A DNA stretch of 64,000 bases from Pholiota molesta (Eukaryota; Basidiomycota; Agaricomycetes; Agaricales; Strophariaceae). The notes under the pieces are model-generated. The model searched no databases and was not told the DNA's origin. It was given only the letters and a program-made list of their open reading frames with translations. Position 1 is the stretch's first letter. Each line of letters opens with the position of its first letter. A program made the translations under genes and the position numbers. This document shows, one piece after another, positions 1 through 10,492 of the stretch. The DNA lies in the NCBI GenBank assembly GCA_014925825.1, contig JACGCK010000034.1, positions 186,001-250,000 of the forward strand, in the 5' to 3' direction.

Positions 1-497
1 AGGCATCAAGAGGACTGAATCCAGGGCAGGAAGAGGTCAGAGCACGCGCGACGGGTGATGGCATCGGTGATTCTATCTTTAGACTCCGATCAACGGCTTT
101 TCACGGCAGTGCGGGACCGCTCACCTTTCTTCTCCAACGAACAACCATGCAATGCGATTTTCAAACGCTATAAGCACCTATAATTGCCCAAGCTACACCA
201 TGTAGACGTCTTGGGGAGGACTTTCTACCCTCACTGCATCGTCACGCGCTCGCCAAAATCGATAGTTTGCGTTGATCGTTTACGCTGTCAATGTCATAAA
301 CTGACAAGCTTTCCTTGCTGCCTCCTTTCCTCCGCTTCTTGCGCGTTTGTATTGATCCTTCCAAAGCTCTCCATCACCGTCTCGGCTCTCAGACCTAAAG
401 GCCCTGGCATGCCCACAAACACATCTGGCCGCCTTCCTTCCCTTTCGCCCGCTGTCCTCCAATGCTGGGTACGGTAGACCTCTTCGGTCATCCAAAA
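1..497. other. Upstream region, no gene recognised
   Basis: No reading frame here resembles a known protein. The frames that are open on the minus strand run antisense across the start of the peroxidase gene and look like chance openings in GC-rich sequence. The region presumably carries the peroxidase promoter; I see no clear TATA box close to the start codon. Confidence 0.4.
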
Positions 498-2988
498 ATG
501 ATGCGCGGATTCGCCTTCCTCGTCACGATTTCCTCCCTCCACAGCGCACTCTTCGCGACCGCGGCGGCGTACCAATGGCCAGACCCGCAATACGAGGTCC
601 TGGAGCGCCTGCTCTACGAGGGCACCGATATCAACGACAACCCCATCACCATCCTGACGAATTCGTGCGGGAAGCGCGCTGGGGATCTGTCTCCTGTGGC
701 TGCAGAGTGGCTCCGTCTGGTGAGTGTGATGTCTAGTGGCGGTTGGGTCGCTCATGAATAACTGGGCATTTGTAGTCGTACCATGATAGCGCGACGCATA
801 ATATCACGGATGGCACGGGCGGGTACTATGAGCTTAACAGGACTGAAGTGTGTATCTCATATTCCTCTCTCTGGCAGCGAGCTACTGATTTTATGATTCT
901 GGTTCAACAGAATATCGGCGGGGGCATGGTCGTCTCGATGAACGACTTCGCCGCCTCCTCCAACAAATACGTCTCCCGTACGTCCCACCCCCCACCCCCC
1001 ACCCACCCCACCCCACCTCACGCATCCCAAACCACCCACTAACCACCCCCTTCTCCCCAGGTGCCGACCTCATCGCCCTCGGCGCCGTCTGGGGCGTCGC
1101 CTCCTGCGCGGGGCCCGTCCTCCCCTTCCGCGGCGGCCGCGTCGACGCCCTCGCCCCCGGCCGCTTCGGCGTCCCGCAGCCAGAGGAAGGGCTGGCGCTG
1201 GCGACGGAGCACTTCGCCGCGCAGGGCTTCAACGCGACGGAGATGATCGCGCTCGTCGCGTGCGGGCACACGCTCGGCGGGGTCAGGAATGTGGACTTCC
1301 CGACGGTCGTGCAGGTGCCGGGGCCGCAGGCGGTGTTGAGGGCGTTTGATGGGACGGATGCGTTTGATGCTGTTGGGTGAGTTGGTTTTGCGGATTGAAG
1401 TTTTTGGGGGTGCCAGCGCGTGGATGGAGTTGATGTGCTGATTACGCTTTTTGCCTTTTGGCTTCTGGTTGTGATAGGGTGGCGCAGTATTTGAATGGGA
1501 CGACGCAGAATCCGCTTGTTACTGTCAGTAACACGCTCTTCCAGTCGGACCTGCGCATTTTCTCGTCTGATGGCAATGTGACTTTGCAAAGGTGAGCCTC
1601 TCTTTCTTCTCTCCGTACATTTGAAAATCCGCGCTATTTCTGGCTTATCGGATACGAATAGTATGAATTCGCCAGCGGCGTTCAACGCGACCTGCGCTGG
1701 GCTGCTGGAGCGGATGATCAACACCGTCCCGAGCAACGTGCAGCTCACGGACACGATCGCCCTCCTCCCATTCAAGGTCACCTCCGCGCAGCTCACGATC
1801 CAGGACGGCCAGCTCCTCTTCGACGTCCTCGTCCGCGTACGTCCCTGCCCTTCCCTCCGCACCGCACCCTCGCACCCTTCCCATTCCTACTTATTACCCC
1901 CACGCTGACTGACCCCCGTCCTCACCAGGTCGCGGTCACCGCCGCGGACGAGACCGCCAACACCACGCCGCGCGCCATCACCCTGTACTGGTGCGACGCG
2001 CGCGGGCCCGCGGCGGGCTGCCCCTCCCACATCGCGTCCTTCACCACGGTCGCGCACCCGACGCCGTTCAACGACGTCCTGGTGTCGCCCGTGACAAGCG
2101 CGCTGCGGACGTCGTTTGTGGAGTATGAGCTGGCGGTGCCGGTGGATCCGGGCCGGGGGGTGGGAAGGTTTTGGTTCGAGGCGCTGGGCACGGCGGGGGA
2201 GGGGGCGGGGGCGGGGGGCGAGGGGGTGGTGTGGGATAATGGCGGGGCGGGGGTGGTGTGGGATAATGGCGGGGCGGGGTATGCGGTGGATGATGGGGTG
2301 GTGTTTTTGCAGGGGATGGGAGGAGCTGGGGGGGTGGGGAGTGTGGTTTTTGATGTGGTCGTTGGGGTATGTGTCTCTGTTTTCTTTGCTTCCACCGATG
2401 TTGCGCCAGAGCGCACGGGGCTGCGTGCAGTAGAAGAAGGAATTTGCTGACATATTCTTTCGGAATAGATCCTGAGTAACTCAACGCCGACACTCGCGAC
2501 GGTCCAGGCGTACGACAACACCTTCCGCAGCGCACCCACCACACCATTCGCCACCACCGCGCCCCTCGTGCCCATCGCCAGCTCCCAGAACTACACCCTC
2601 GCCGCGCTCCCCCCACGCTCCTCAAATACACCCTCTACACCGCGCGCTTCACCACCCCGAACAGCACCACAGGCCGCCCGACGGTGGACATCGCCGTCGA
2701 GGTCGACGGGGTACGGCATACGGTGGACTTTGCGCGCCCGCTGCCGGTGGGCGCGAAGGGGCGCGCGGTGGCGGGCGCGGCGGTGGGCGCGGTGGGGAGC
2801 ACGACGGTGGCGGGGGTGCCGACGGCGGCTTTGTCGACGTCGGCGGCCAGTGCGAGTGCGAGTGCGACGGCGGGGCGGGGAGTGGGGGGCAGGCGTCTGG
2901 GGCGGGGAGGCCGGCTGTGAGTGGGCTGCTGCAGCAGCTGGCGGTGGTGGTGGTGGGTGGTGGGATGATGGTGGGGTGGGTGATGTAG
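498..2988 (+). CDS. Secreted plant-type haem peroxidase, probably GPI-anchored (two apparent frameshifts)
   Basis: This is a fungal member of the plant-peroxidase superfamily, expected to use H2O2 to oxidise a substrate outside the cell. Eight exons: 498-719, 776-847, 911-977, 1061-1376, 1478-1591, 1662-1836, 1929-2366, 2469-2988. The first ~24 residues form a signal peptide. The distal pair is R73 and H77 (motif RLSYHD, split by intron 1). The proximal haem ligand is about H190 in ACGHTLGG. Several N-x-S/T sites follow. The C-terminus is Ala/Ser-rich and ends in a hydrophobic tail (VVVVGGGMMVGW) typical of a GPI signal, but reaching it needs two frame corrections: one base too few in the C run at 2609-2614 and one too few in the G run at 2872-2875. 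Read literally, the protein is truncated early. Sequencing error in homopolymers and genuine inactivation are both possible. The physiological substrate is unknown; it is not a classical lignin or manganese peroxidase. Confidence 0.8.
2225..2278 (+). repeat. 27-bp in-frame tandem duplication in the peroxidase gene
   Basis: Two adjacent 27-bp units encode the nine-residue block VVWDNGGAG twice in exon 7, inside a glycine-rich loop. The length is a multiple of three, so the frame is kept. Confidence 0.8.
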
Positions 2989-3481
2989 ATGTGGTAATCT
3001 GGGCGCGGGAGATGCGTGTGCGGCGTCGATGGGTATTGACTTATTGATTATGGGTTATTTAGGTATTAGTGACTTGGCTTTTCTGCATTGATTTCTTTCT
3101 GCATTAATCGCCGAGGATAGAAGAGAGCGCCAAACAGAAGGATTAAAGTGATGAACTAGCAGAAGCATTTCTATGCAATGTGCATGAATGTAGCCGACGG
3201 ATCTCAAGATAGACATCAATAAAAGCGCCCACAAAGAGCACTGCATTGTAAATTAAGTATAGACATCTTTCACGCTGCAATGTCCTTTGGAATGAAGCAA
3301 GTTTGATGAGCAGCATATGCAGCGGCAATCTTCGAAACCCGATTGATGAAAATGATGCACCGCAACTGAATCTGACATCCGTGTTCAGCGTGAGAGCAGA
3401 TGAAATCGCCGAGGTAGCGCAGAGAGTAGTTAAATACGTAGAATACATGGCAGGGATGTAACTCGCATCCACACTTGAGTC
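2989..3481. other. Intergenic, peroxidase to DUF6534 gene
   Basis: I see no gene. Short minus-strand openings have no recognisable similarity. It should hold the peroxidase 3' end and the promoter of the next gene. Confidence 0.4.
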
Positions 3482-5435
3482 ATGTCATCTAGTAGCTCTT
3501 TTACACCTCAGCTTTCACCGGGAGTAAATCTTGGTTTAACTTATGGCGCATATTTGATTGGGACCATTGTAGCTGCGTCGTACGTGCTCTCAATCCTCTG
3601 ACGATGTCCCAGACACTGATCGATTACAGGCTATATGGGATCTTAGTATCTCAGACGATATACTACTTCAACCAGTACCCTAAAGATCCTCCGACATTTA
3701 AATTACTGGTAGGTTGCTTCTCTTAACCCTGAATTTCAAATATCGCGATTGAAAATAGTCCAGGTTTTGTCACTATTGTATGCCAAGTTTAGGGAAATTT
3801 AGCACGGTATATGCTCACATTTTTGCAGTATTTTGGACAGTTTGACGATTATCTTCGAAACACACGGATTATATTATTATCTCATTGTTACCTTCGGAAA
3901 TTTGGAAATGCTTCTTATTGAAGTCTGGTATGTGTCGTTATCGGTATCTTTCAATAGTATACTAAACATTTCTCTCTCAGGAGCGTACAGGTTCGTGAAA
4001 TTTCCTTGCGTCTTCTGTCATATTCATTGATCATCAAAATAGGTTGAACTTCTTGTAGCGGTATGGTTCATTCACGACTCTGCCCCTTAGATTCCGCTGA
4101 CTGATTACTAGTATATGATCATGTTAATTACGCAAGGGTCAGTTCATGAATTTTCAGTTATTCGCCATGATTGAACTTTTCGTCATGTATTAGGTTCTTT
4201 GTAGTGCGCATTTGGGAATGTACGTTGCTGTTGACAAACTTATGACACCTGTTTTTCTAATCCAAGTCTCTGCATTCCAGTGACCGGTCGCAAAAGGCTC
4301 TTACCTGGAGTTATTGTACGTGTCTGGGATCAGAGATTATTTACGACGTTGATTACTGATATCTCTCTAGACTTTCTTGAGCCTAGCTGGATTCGGTAAG
4401 TCGATACCCATCCCATCCTCTGCAATCGCTAAGGCGGACGATTTTGATACTCTAGGATCTATACTTGGTAAGCTCCTTGAAAAGAATTGGCCCTTGTGTT
4501 CCGATTAAACCTATTCAAAGGCATTATCGTTCAAATGTATGCTCCGACTTGCTGCGTGGTCTACAATGCGCTGACTTCATAATGTGATATTTAGATTTAA
4601 GCTCAAGTTTTGGAGTTCATCTCTCGTTCCCAATATAAAGGTTAATATGGAATTTTCTTCTGTGTAGTCAATGAATCTTACACCCTCCCTGATTTGATGA
4701 CAGATATTGGTAGCATTTAATAAGTCGCTTGAAACATGTGCCGATGCCATGATTACCGCAGCTCTCTGCTTTTACCTTCATAGAGGTCGCTCTCAGATCA
4801 GCAGGTGGGTATCCAAGTGAGAAATACCGGTAACCGGCGAACTCAGACGTATGGATGCTCATCCATGTTTTTTATTATTAGGACGAACACCATGATCAAT
4901 AGATTGATAGTCTTTGCAGTCAATCGGGGTGTTATTACGACGTAGGTCCGCCGTCAAACATGCCCGTTGAGCGTTGAACACATAGTAACTGACTTTGCTA
5001 TAAAGGTTTCTTCAACTTTTCTGCTTGATTGCTGTGAGATTTCACTCGATGACAGCTTCGATTTATGGGAATCTAATATGTACAATAGTTTGAAATAAAG
5101 CCCGACTCAATGGCTTGGGTGCCATTCCATGTATCGACCAGTAAAGGTAGGCGTGGCTCAATGTGTTGTTTTTCCATGCGGCACTCAACACTCAACCGTC
5201 GGTCTTTTAGTTTATACAAACTCCGTCCTTGCAACGTGAGTAGTCATGCACATGTTCAATGAACTATCGGCGCCCATCAAACGTTCTTGCTTATTACTTT
5301 ACCAGGTTGAACAGCCGCAACACCATTAGAGGAGTGGGAGAAGACGAAGAAATTGTATCTGTTCGACTTGCAAATGAGTCCATGAAGTTTTCAACCAGCA
5401 TTTTTGTTCGTATCCCATGTTGGCTAGATTTCTAA
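3482..5435 (+). CDS. DUF6534-type integral membrane protein, many short exons
   Basis: No long open frame exists because the gene is split into roughly 14-16 exons, some under 20 nt. Spliced from the start at 3482 it reads as the typical basidiomycete multi-pass protein. The first exon encodes MSSSSFTPQLSPG and the beginning of a membrane helix. Next come the family landmark YFNQYPKDPP, then ETHGLYYYLIVTFGNLEM, then a helix ending FFVVRIWE, and a tract with LLPGVITFLSLAGFGSIL. The conserved C-terminal part contains ADAMITAALCFYLHRGRS and MINRLIVFAVNRGVITT, then WVPFHVSTSKVYTNSVLATL and a hydrophilic tail ending IPCWLDF. About seven membrane helices are expected; the family is of unknown function. 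One junction (about 3712-3830) did not resolve into a clean exon, so a tiny exon or a lesion may lie there. Introns have normal GT-AG ends. Confidence 0.8.
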
Positions 5436-6091
5436 ATCATGGTGCTGCCTTGGTGCTGACCATTATCCTCACCAAATTAGTGCAGCAATGAGCGCACGAA
5501 TGCTCAGTGTTCAGCTCGGGGCGACAATGAGATTCGGCCAACGCTCAATGGCAAGCCCTACAATTTTTCAGCCTCCGATTCCGTTGAAATTAGTTTGCAA
5601 AAGACAAACCTGACAGAGAGCGAATAGCGAAAGACAATATCCTACTATATTTCAATAAAGTATTGAGAGCCAATTTATATGTAGTATGAACGAGAATTAA
5701 AAGTTTGATCAAACTGAGACGCAAAATAAGGCCCAAACAATCTCAAGTCGTTTTGTCTAGCGTTGGTAAAAAGGATGCTTATCATTATGGATCATCTTTG
5801 AAACGCTGACACCTGCTGTCTTCGCCGTCAGACATTACCTCGACGCCAGTATATACTTCCCTTTGACATTTGGAGAATAAAAATCTAAATAAAGCAGAAT
5901 CTGATACGACAATAAATGAATCTAGATGGTCATTACGAATGTATACATGAATATCAAGAACGAGTACGAGAATCGGGCTACCGCAACAATAATCTATAGT
6001 TTGGCGTTCTTGAAAGCGGCCAAGCTAAGTGGTTGATCTGCACGATCGAAATCAGATTTGTTGACATCGACAACGGAACCAAAAGAAAAAA
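5436..6091. other. AT-rich convergent intergenic region
   Basis: It lies between the DUF6534 gene and the 3' end of the flavocytochrome b2 relic on the opposite strand. I see no gene or repeat in it; it likely holds both 3' ends. Confidence 0.4.
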
Positions 6092-8088
6092 TTACTCACA
6101 AATCGTGTTGTAGAGATTATCGGAAGGAGTCAAACCAGCGTGCGCGCGAAGCGCGCTGGCATCGACCATCTCGGGAACGATCTCGCTGATCGTCCGCGCA
6201 CCAATCAACCGCATGTTCATCGCACACTCATCCCGCAAGATCTCAAAAGCACGCTCGACGCCCTCCTGCCCATAGCTCAAAAACGCGTACAGGAACCCGC
6301 GCCCGACGCCGACCGCCGACGCGCCGAGGGAGATGGCTTTGAGCACGTCGCTCGCGCGCCGGACACCGCCGTCGACGAAGACGGCGAAAGTTGGTGTTCG
6401 GCCACCGCCCTTTGGTCTTGAGCGCGGCGACGATGTCGACGAGGTTGCGATGCCGGAGCGGCTCGTGTCGAGCTGGCGGCCGCCGTAGTTGCTCAGCACG
6501 ATGCCTTGGCACCCTGCTTCGTAGGCCAGGATGGCGTCTTCGGGAGTGGCGACACCATTGAGGATGGTGTGCACTGTAAAATCATGTATCAGTATTGCAT
6601 GAAGTTGTGATTGGGTGATAACATACTGTTTGTGATGCTTCGGAAACAAGGAATATCTTAGGCTGACGGCTCTGGCACCCCCTGGATCCTTCTTGACGTC
6701 CGGTTGGCCTTTCTTGGACCTTCGCGCCCGCACCATCATCAACGAACTTCATACGCATGTCCTGCTCTCGACAACCGAGCTGGGGCGCATCGACAGTGAT
6801 GAAGAGAGCTTTCACGCCCCGTTTCTCAGCGTGTTGGACGTAATTCTTTGTGATCTCTCTGTCGCGGTTTAAGTACCTAGTGGTAACAAGTTCCAGTCGT
6901 TAGCGCATCACTGGAGAATTATAACGGGTGGTTGCTTACAATTTGAGGAAGAGAGGCTAGCCGCTAGCCGGGGTGAGCGGCATCTGGGATCTCGTCGAAG
7001 GAGCGCCAAAGTGGGGATCTTTCGATAGAGTGAGGTTAGATATTCTCTTGTCGAAAAGATAAACAAAGGGCGGGGGAGATCACCATCTGAATCAAACCAT
7101 GCTTGCCGGCCGCTTTTGTGAGGTTGAGTTCGCCATCTGCATGGCCGAGTTTACCGAGGGCTGTCGCGGACTGAAAATCTGATCAATACCCACAAGAACG
7201 AAATCAAGGTTCTGTCCTACAATGTACACAGGCAGGGAAGATTTGCATCCAAGGATACTTAGTTGTAGACCAGTCTACCGTCGTCACATCGCGAAGCACA
7301 CGATGACGGAACCAAACTCTGCTCGTTTAGTCAGCCAGATGCCTAGGAAAAGAAAAGAGGATAGAACACACCTTTGGTACGCAGCACGATTCTCGCGTAT
7401 TGTGATCTCGTCGTCCGAGGCAGAAGAGTAGTATAGTATGCCCAAGCTTTGGATGGAAGGACAGCTTTCGCCACAGCCTAATCAACGAACCGCCTGAGCA
7501 ACCAGCTGAATATCCAGAGGAAGAACGTTACCTCGAAATCATGGAGGTTGAGAATTTTTTCCAGAGGAGGTCTGCAATCCATCAGTGCTTGGCGTCTCTT
7601 GTCCTCTTCCGTCACTTCCTTGATGACTTTGACGACGGTATTTGGGTCAATGGCGCGGACGCTAAGCAACGCGTTTAGGATTCGCAATGTTAGTTGTGTT
7701 CAATCGCTTACTGTTTCTCGATTGGAAGATTGTTTTGGATGGCGTCGGGTGGATGGCTAGGCTCATAGGCCTCCCTGCGACAAAGAAGGGTTAGTGAGTT
7801 GACCTCTGTCGCCGAAACAAGTATGCGTACGTCGCATCCTTCCCTGCATACTTGAAAATGATTTTGCTGCCTCCGGGGTGTTCTATAGACCGCATTTCAG
7901 TTTTTTTATCGGTTGATATCGTAGCGTTCTATCGCTCACCATCTAAGAGCTCCGTAACGTCGTAGACCTTGTCTATAAAATCGATGATAATATTAACCAA
8001 ACATGTTGTCTATGAATCGAAGTCACCTACTGTGGACAATAATTTAACAACTGTCCCAGTTCGCATGCTCGTCGACGACAATGGACAT
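6092..8088 (-). pseudogene. Flavocytochrome b2 (L-lactate dehydrogenase, cytochrome) pseudogene
   Basis: The family is a mitochondrial FMN enzyme oxidising L-lactate to pyruvate and passing electrons through a fused cytochrome b5 domain to cytochrome c. On the minus strand the b5 part starts at 8088 and carries the haem motif HPGG near 7870-7881, in EHPGGSKIIFKYAGKDAT. The FMN barrel follows, with LNRDREITKNYVQHAEKRGV, KALFITVDAPQLG, MRMKFVDDGAGAKVQ, GVATPEDAILAYEAGCQG and FVDGGVRR. It is broken many times: TAA at 8044-8046 where the family has Trp; a frame break near 7245; a break and stop near 6955-6965; an extra base before KGQ near 6720; a short deletion near 6660; and two opposite one-base shifts near 6450 and 6390. 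The active-site His of SNHGGRQLD has become Tyr (codon at 6486-6488). Exon-intron borders are still visible, so it decayed in place rather than arising from a processed copy. Confidence 0.85.
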
Positions 8089-9181
8089 GATTTTTGAGGG
8101 AAAACAGAAGTGCAGTAGGGGTAGCTCGGTGGCGGGAGATTTGTGAAGGTGGAATCAGTTATGCTGTCGCCGTGGGCCCCCAGCAGCTGTGCGTCTCGCT
8201 TGAAAGCACAACGCAGCAAAGGCCCACGTTTAATACCAATGCCGTGCCAGGAGGGTGCACGCCAAAACGGGAGGCGACGGCGAGAGGGAGAGCCAGCTGG
8301 GGGATGAAGTGAGATATGCGAATGAACGAAGAACGAACCACGCGCAGCGTGTTACCTTACGCGGTGTCACAACAACGTGCCCAGTGTGACGTTGAGATGG
8401 CTGTGCAAGTGTGTGAATGCCGCCACGCTCGGAGTATGTAGCTCCGTACGCGTCCGTACGTCTGACTTTCTTCCGCGACGACGTCCAGGCGCTCGTTACG
8501 CGGTTCCTCAGTTGGAAGAACGCGTCGTTGGTGCCAGCGGCTAATGATGTGATTTGTCCAGGGCTGCGCCACTGGGGAGATGCAACCAGTGTACGCCTCG
8601 TTGAACAAATCACCATCGCCACCAACACTGCGTCCCACCCGCCCTCACCGTCCCCACCAGCGACCGCGGCCACCCGCCCCCATCGACCTCCGCTACCGCC
8701 CTCGTCTCCCCAGGCCACCGCAGGACCTCCCAGCACCTGCGCACATGCGATGGCTCCTCCGCCAGCTCCATCCCATCGTCCCCCACCTCATTGTGAGTGC
8801 CTCTTCTCTCTTCCGTGGTGTATACTGACGGTAATCCAAGCCACTCGTCGTCGGCCATATTTGAGCGCGACATCGAACCGCTCGTGCCACCATCGCCCCC
8901 AGTTCTACTCTCTCCTCCGCCCAAAGTCGGTGTTTTGAAAATCTTCTGGGCTGCTTAAGGCACGGAAAAGTACCGTTTGCCTTGATTTTGATGTCCTTGA
9001 GCCGACTGGTTGATCGTGGATTGTAGTGTTGCGTCTATATCGTGCGTGATTTAACTTGTGTATTATGGGCCTGATAACGACGTATTTCCCGTTAGGTCCT
9101 GCTATCTAGCGCCCGTTTATCGGTTGACGCGAGCCCCAGCGCGTCCGCGCGAGCGTGGTCTGCCCTCTATATCTGTACGCA
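8089..9181. other. No gene recognised; proline-rich open frames
   Basis: GC- and Pro-rich stretches around 8400-8940 are open in several frames on both strands, which is what biased composition gives. A possible exon end near 8800 (HMRWLLRQLHPIVPHLI before a GTGAGT) has no supporting neighbours. I do not call a gene. Confidence 0.35.
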
Positions 9182-9993
9182 TTCCATTAAAAGCCCGCTG
9201 TCTTGTCGGCGATGAAAATTGCCAAGAACCTGCCAAGAACGATGTCGAAGACGCCGTATGATCGCCAGGCGTGCTACACCTACACACCGTGGGCGCTGGT
9301 GCGGTCGAGACGGGGGGTGCAGTATAGCGTTCTCCGATGCTGCGTTCCACATGGGTTGTCGTATGTGCTATGGCAGGCAGTTGATCATCCTGCGCCCACA
9401 ATGGTCAATTTTAGCGTGTCGACGCTCGGAATCTGTCTGTGGCCGCGCCGGGCGCACTTTGAAGTGTAATTATAACTGGATGTTTTGGATGACCCGTTTG
9501 ATGGCCATGTATATGCATGAGGGTATCGTAGCATCGCTTTTTTCTAATGTGGAATTTGGAATTCGAATTTGAGGGTTGTCAAAGTATTTTCGTGCGCTCT
9601 GTGCAGTATCACGGCGTCCAACAGTCGTCTTTTGTGAAGATACTGTTAGCATATCTAGTCAGCGCATATCACTCGCAGAAAAGGGAGCCTCAGACAAGGT
9701 GATGGCAATGAGCCTCTGGACAGACGAAAAAATCGAAAAAAGGGCATCTAGACAGACGGAAAAAAATAGAAAAAGAGAACGAAGAAAAAGGGGCATGAAA
9801 GGATAATGTATTGTGTTTTCTACCGTACGATATACTCTGACAAGTCTTTCGCCCGTCCAAAACGGAGCTGCCATGTCTTTAATAATTATATACATAAAGC
9901 AAGAAAACATATAAAAGGGCAAGCTTTCGATGGTAGTTTCCTTAGAATCAACTCATTTACTGGTTCTATCTTCCATTACACATTCCTCTCAAC
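9182..9993 (+). repeat. 5' flank module of the secreted protein family, copy A
   Basis: About 800 bp directly upstream of copy A recur, diverged, upstream of copies B (17881-18772), C (22693-23591) and E (36660-37493). The module begins near the words CGGCGATGAAAATTGCCAAG and ends in the shared leader CATTCCTCTCAACATG. B and E are also alike further upstream (from about 17770 and 36530). The copied unit therefore includes promoter as well as gene. A purine-rich AAAA-GAAAA tract near 9725-9800 varies in length between copies. Confidence 0.75.
9910..9916 (+). promoter_or_regulatory. TATA box, copy A
   Basis: TATAAAA followed by GGGCAAGCTTTC lies about 80 bp before the start codon. The same TATA plus AAGCTTTC context is kept in all five copies (near 18689, 23508, 25667 and 37409), which supports a real core promoter. 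Confidence 0.7.
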
Positions 9994-10492
9994 ATGTACG
10001 CTCAATTTGCTCGCCTCTTCTTCATTGCCGCTGTCGCTCTCGTCGGCGTCAACGCTGCACCCGCCGCAAATGTCGTGAGTAGCATTCATCAACTGGGTTA
10101 TCTGCGGGTTATCTCTGAATGACCACACAGGAGACCCTCAACGCGAGAGCCGCTGAGGTCGATGGTCATCTCTTCGTCTGCACCGAAATCAACTTCACAG
10201 GCACCTGTGCCAATATCGCGTTCACCGTGGGTGAATGCAGCAACTTCAACGCTCCGTTCCTCGACTCCGTCTCGAGCTTGGCCCCCGACGCGGGATTTAG
10301 CTGCACTACCTACACGTGAGTAACTTTACTGCCCCACAGGGACATACGGCGGTGATGCTGATGGATGGGTCATCTACTAGGGACGCCGGATGTACTGGAG
10401 AGACCTACACAGTGACCAGTCCCGGGTCCACTAGCCTTCCTGTTGTTGTCGATAACGAAATCAGCTCCTTCCTGTGCTTCCGGGGCAACTAG
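9994..10492 (+). CDS. Small secreted six-cysteine protein, copy A (stop codon from a transposon)
   Basis: Three exons, 9994-10074, 10131-10315 and 10381-10492, give about 115 residues. The first exon is a signal peptide ending near NAAPAANV. The mature part has six cysteines (VC, TC, EC, SC, GC, LC) and two similar halves that end in LDSVSS and DNEISS. These resemble the N/D-N/D-x-x-S/T-S signature of beta-gamma-crystallin Greek keys, so a Ca-binding crystallin-like fold is my inference, not proven. Function is unknown; such proteins are common in agaricomycete secretomes. The last residues GN and the stop TAG (10490-10492) come from the terminal repeat of the MITE-like element that starts at 10483. 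The uninterrupted reading frame, seen at 12507-12520 and in copy E, ended in Gln plus stop. Because the insertion simply supplied a stop, copy A can still be a working gene. Confidence 0.8.
10474..10482 (+). repeat. Left target-site duplication of the 2.0-kb element
   Basis: GTGCTTCCG at 10474-10482 is repeated at 12507-12515, directly outside the two ends of the element. It lies within the last codons of the secreted protein gene. Confidence 0.85.

Noticed and set aside
891..1862. 323-codon minus-strand open frame across the peroxidase gene
   Set aside because: It is antisense to well-supported peroxidase exons and crosses their introns; GC-rich shadow, no recognisable similarity.
8417..8938. 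Proline-rich 173-codon frame upstream of copy A
   Set aside because: No similarity recognised; the opposite strand is equally open, and no intron chain extends it.
9994..10492. Calling copy A a pseudogene because of the transposon insertion
   Set aside because: All six cysteines and both signature motifs are kept, and the TIR supplies a stop after only two new residues, so the protein is essentially complete.
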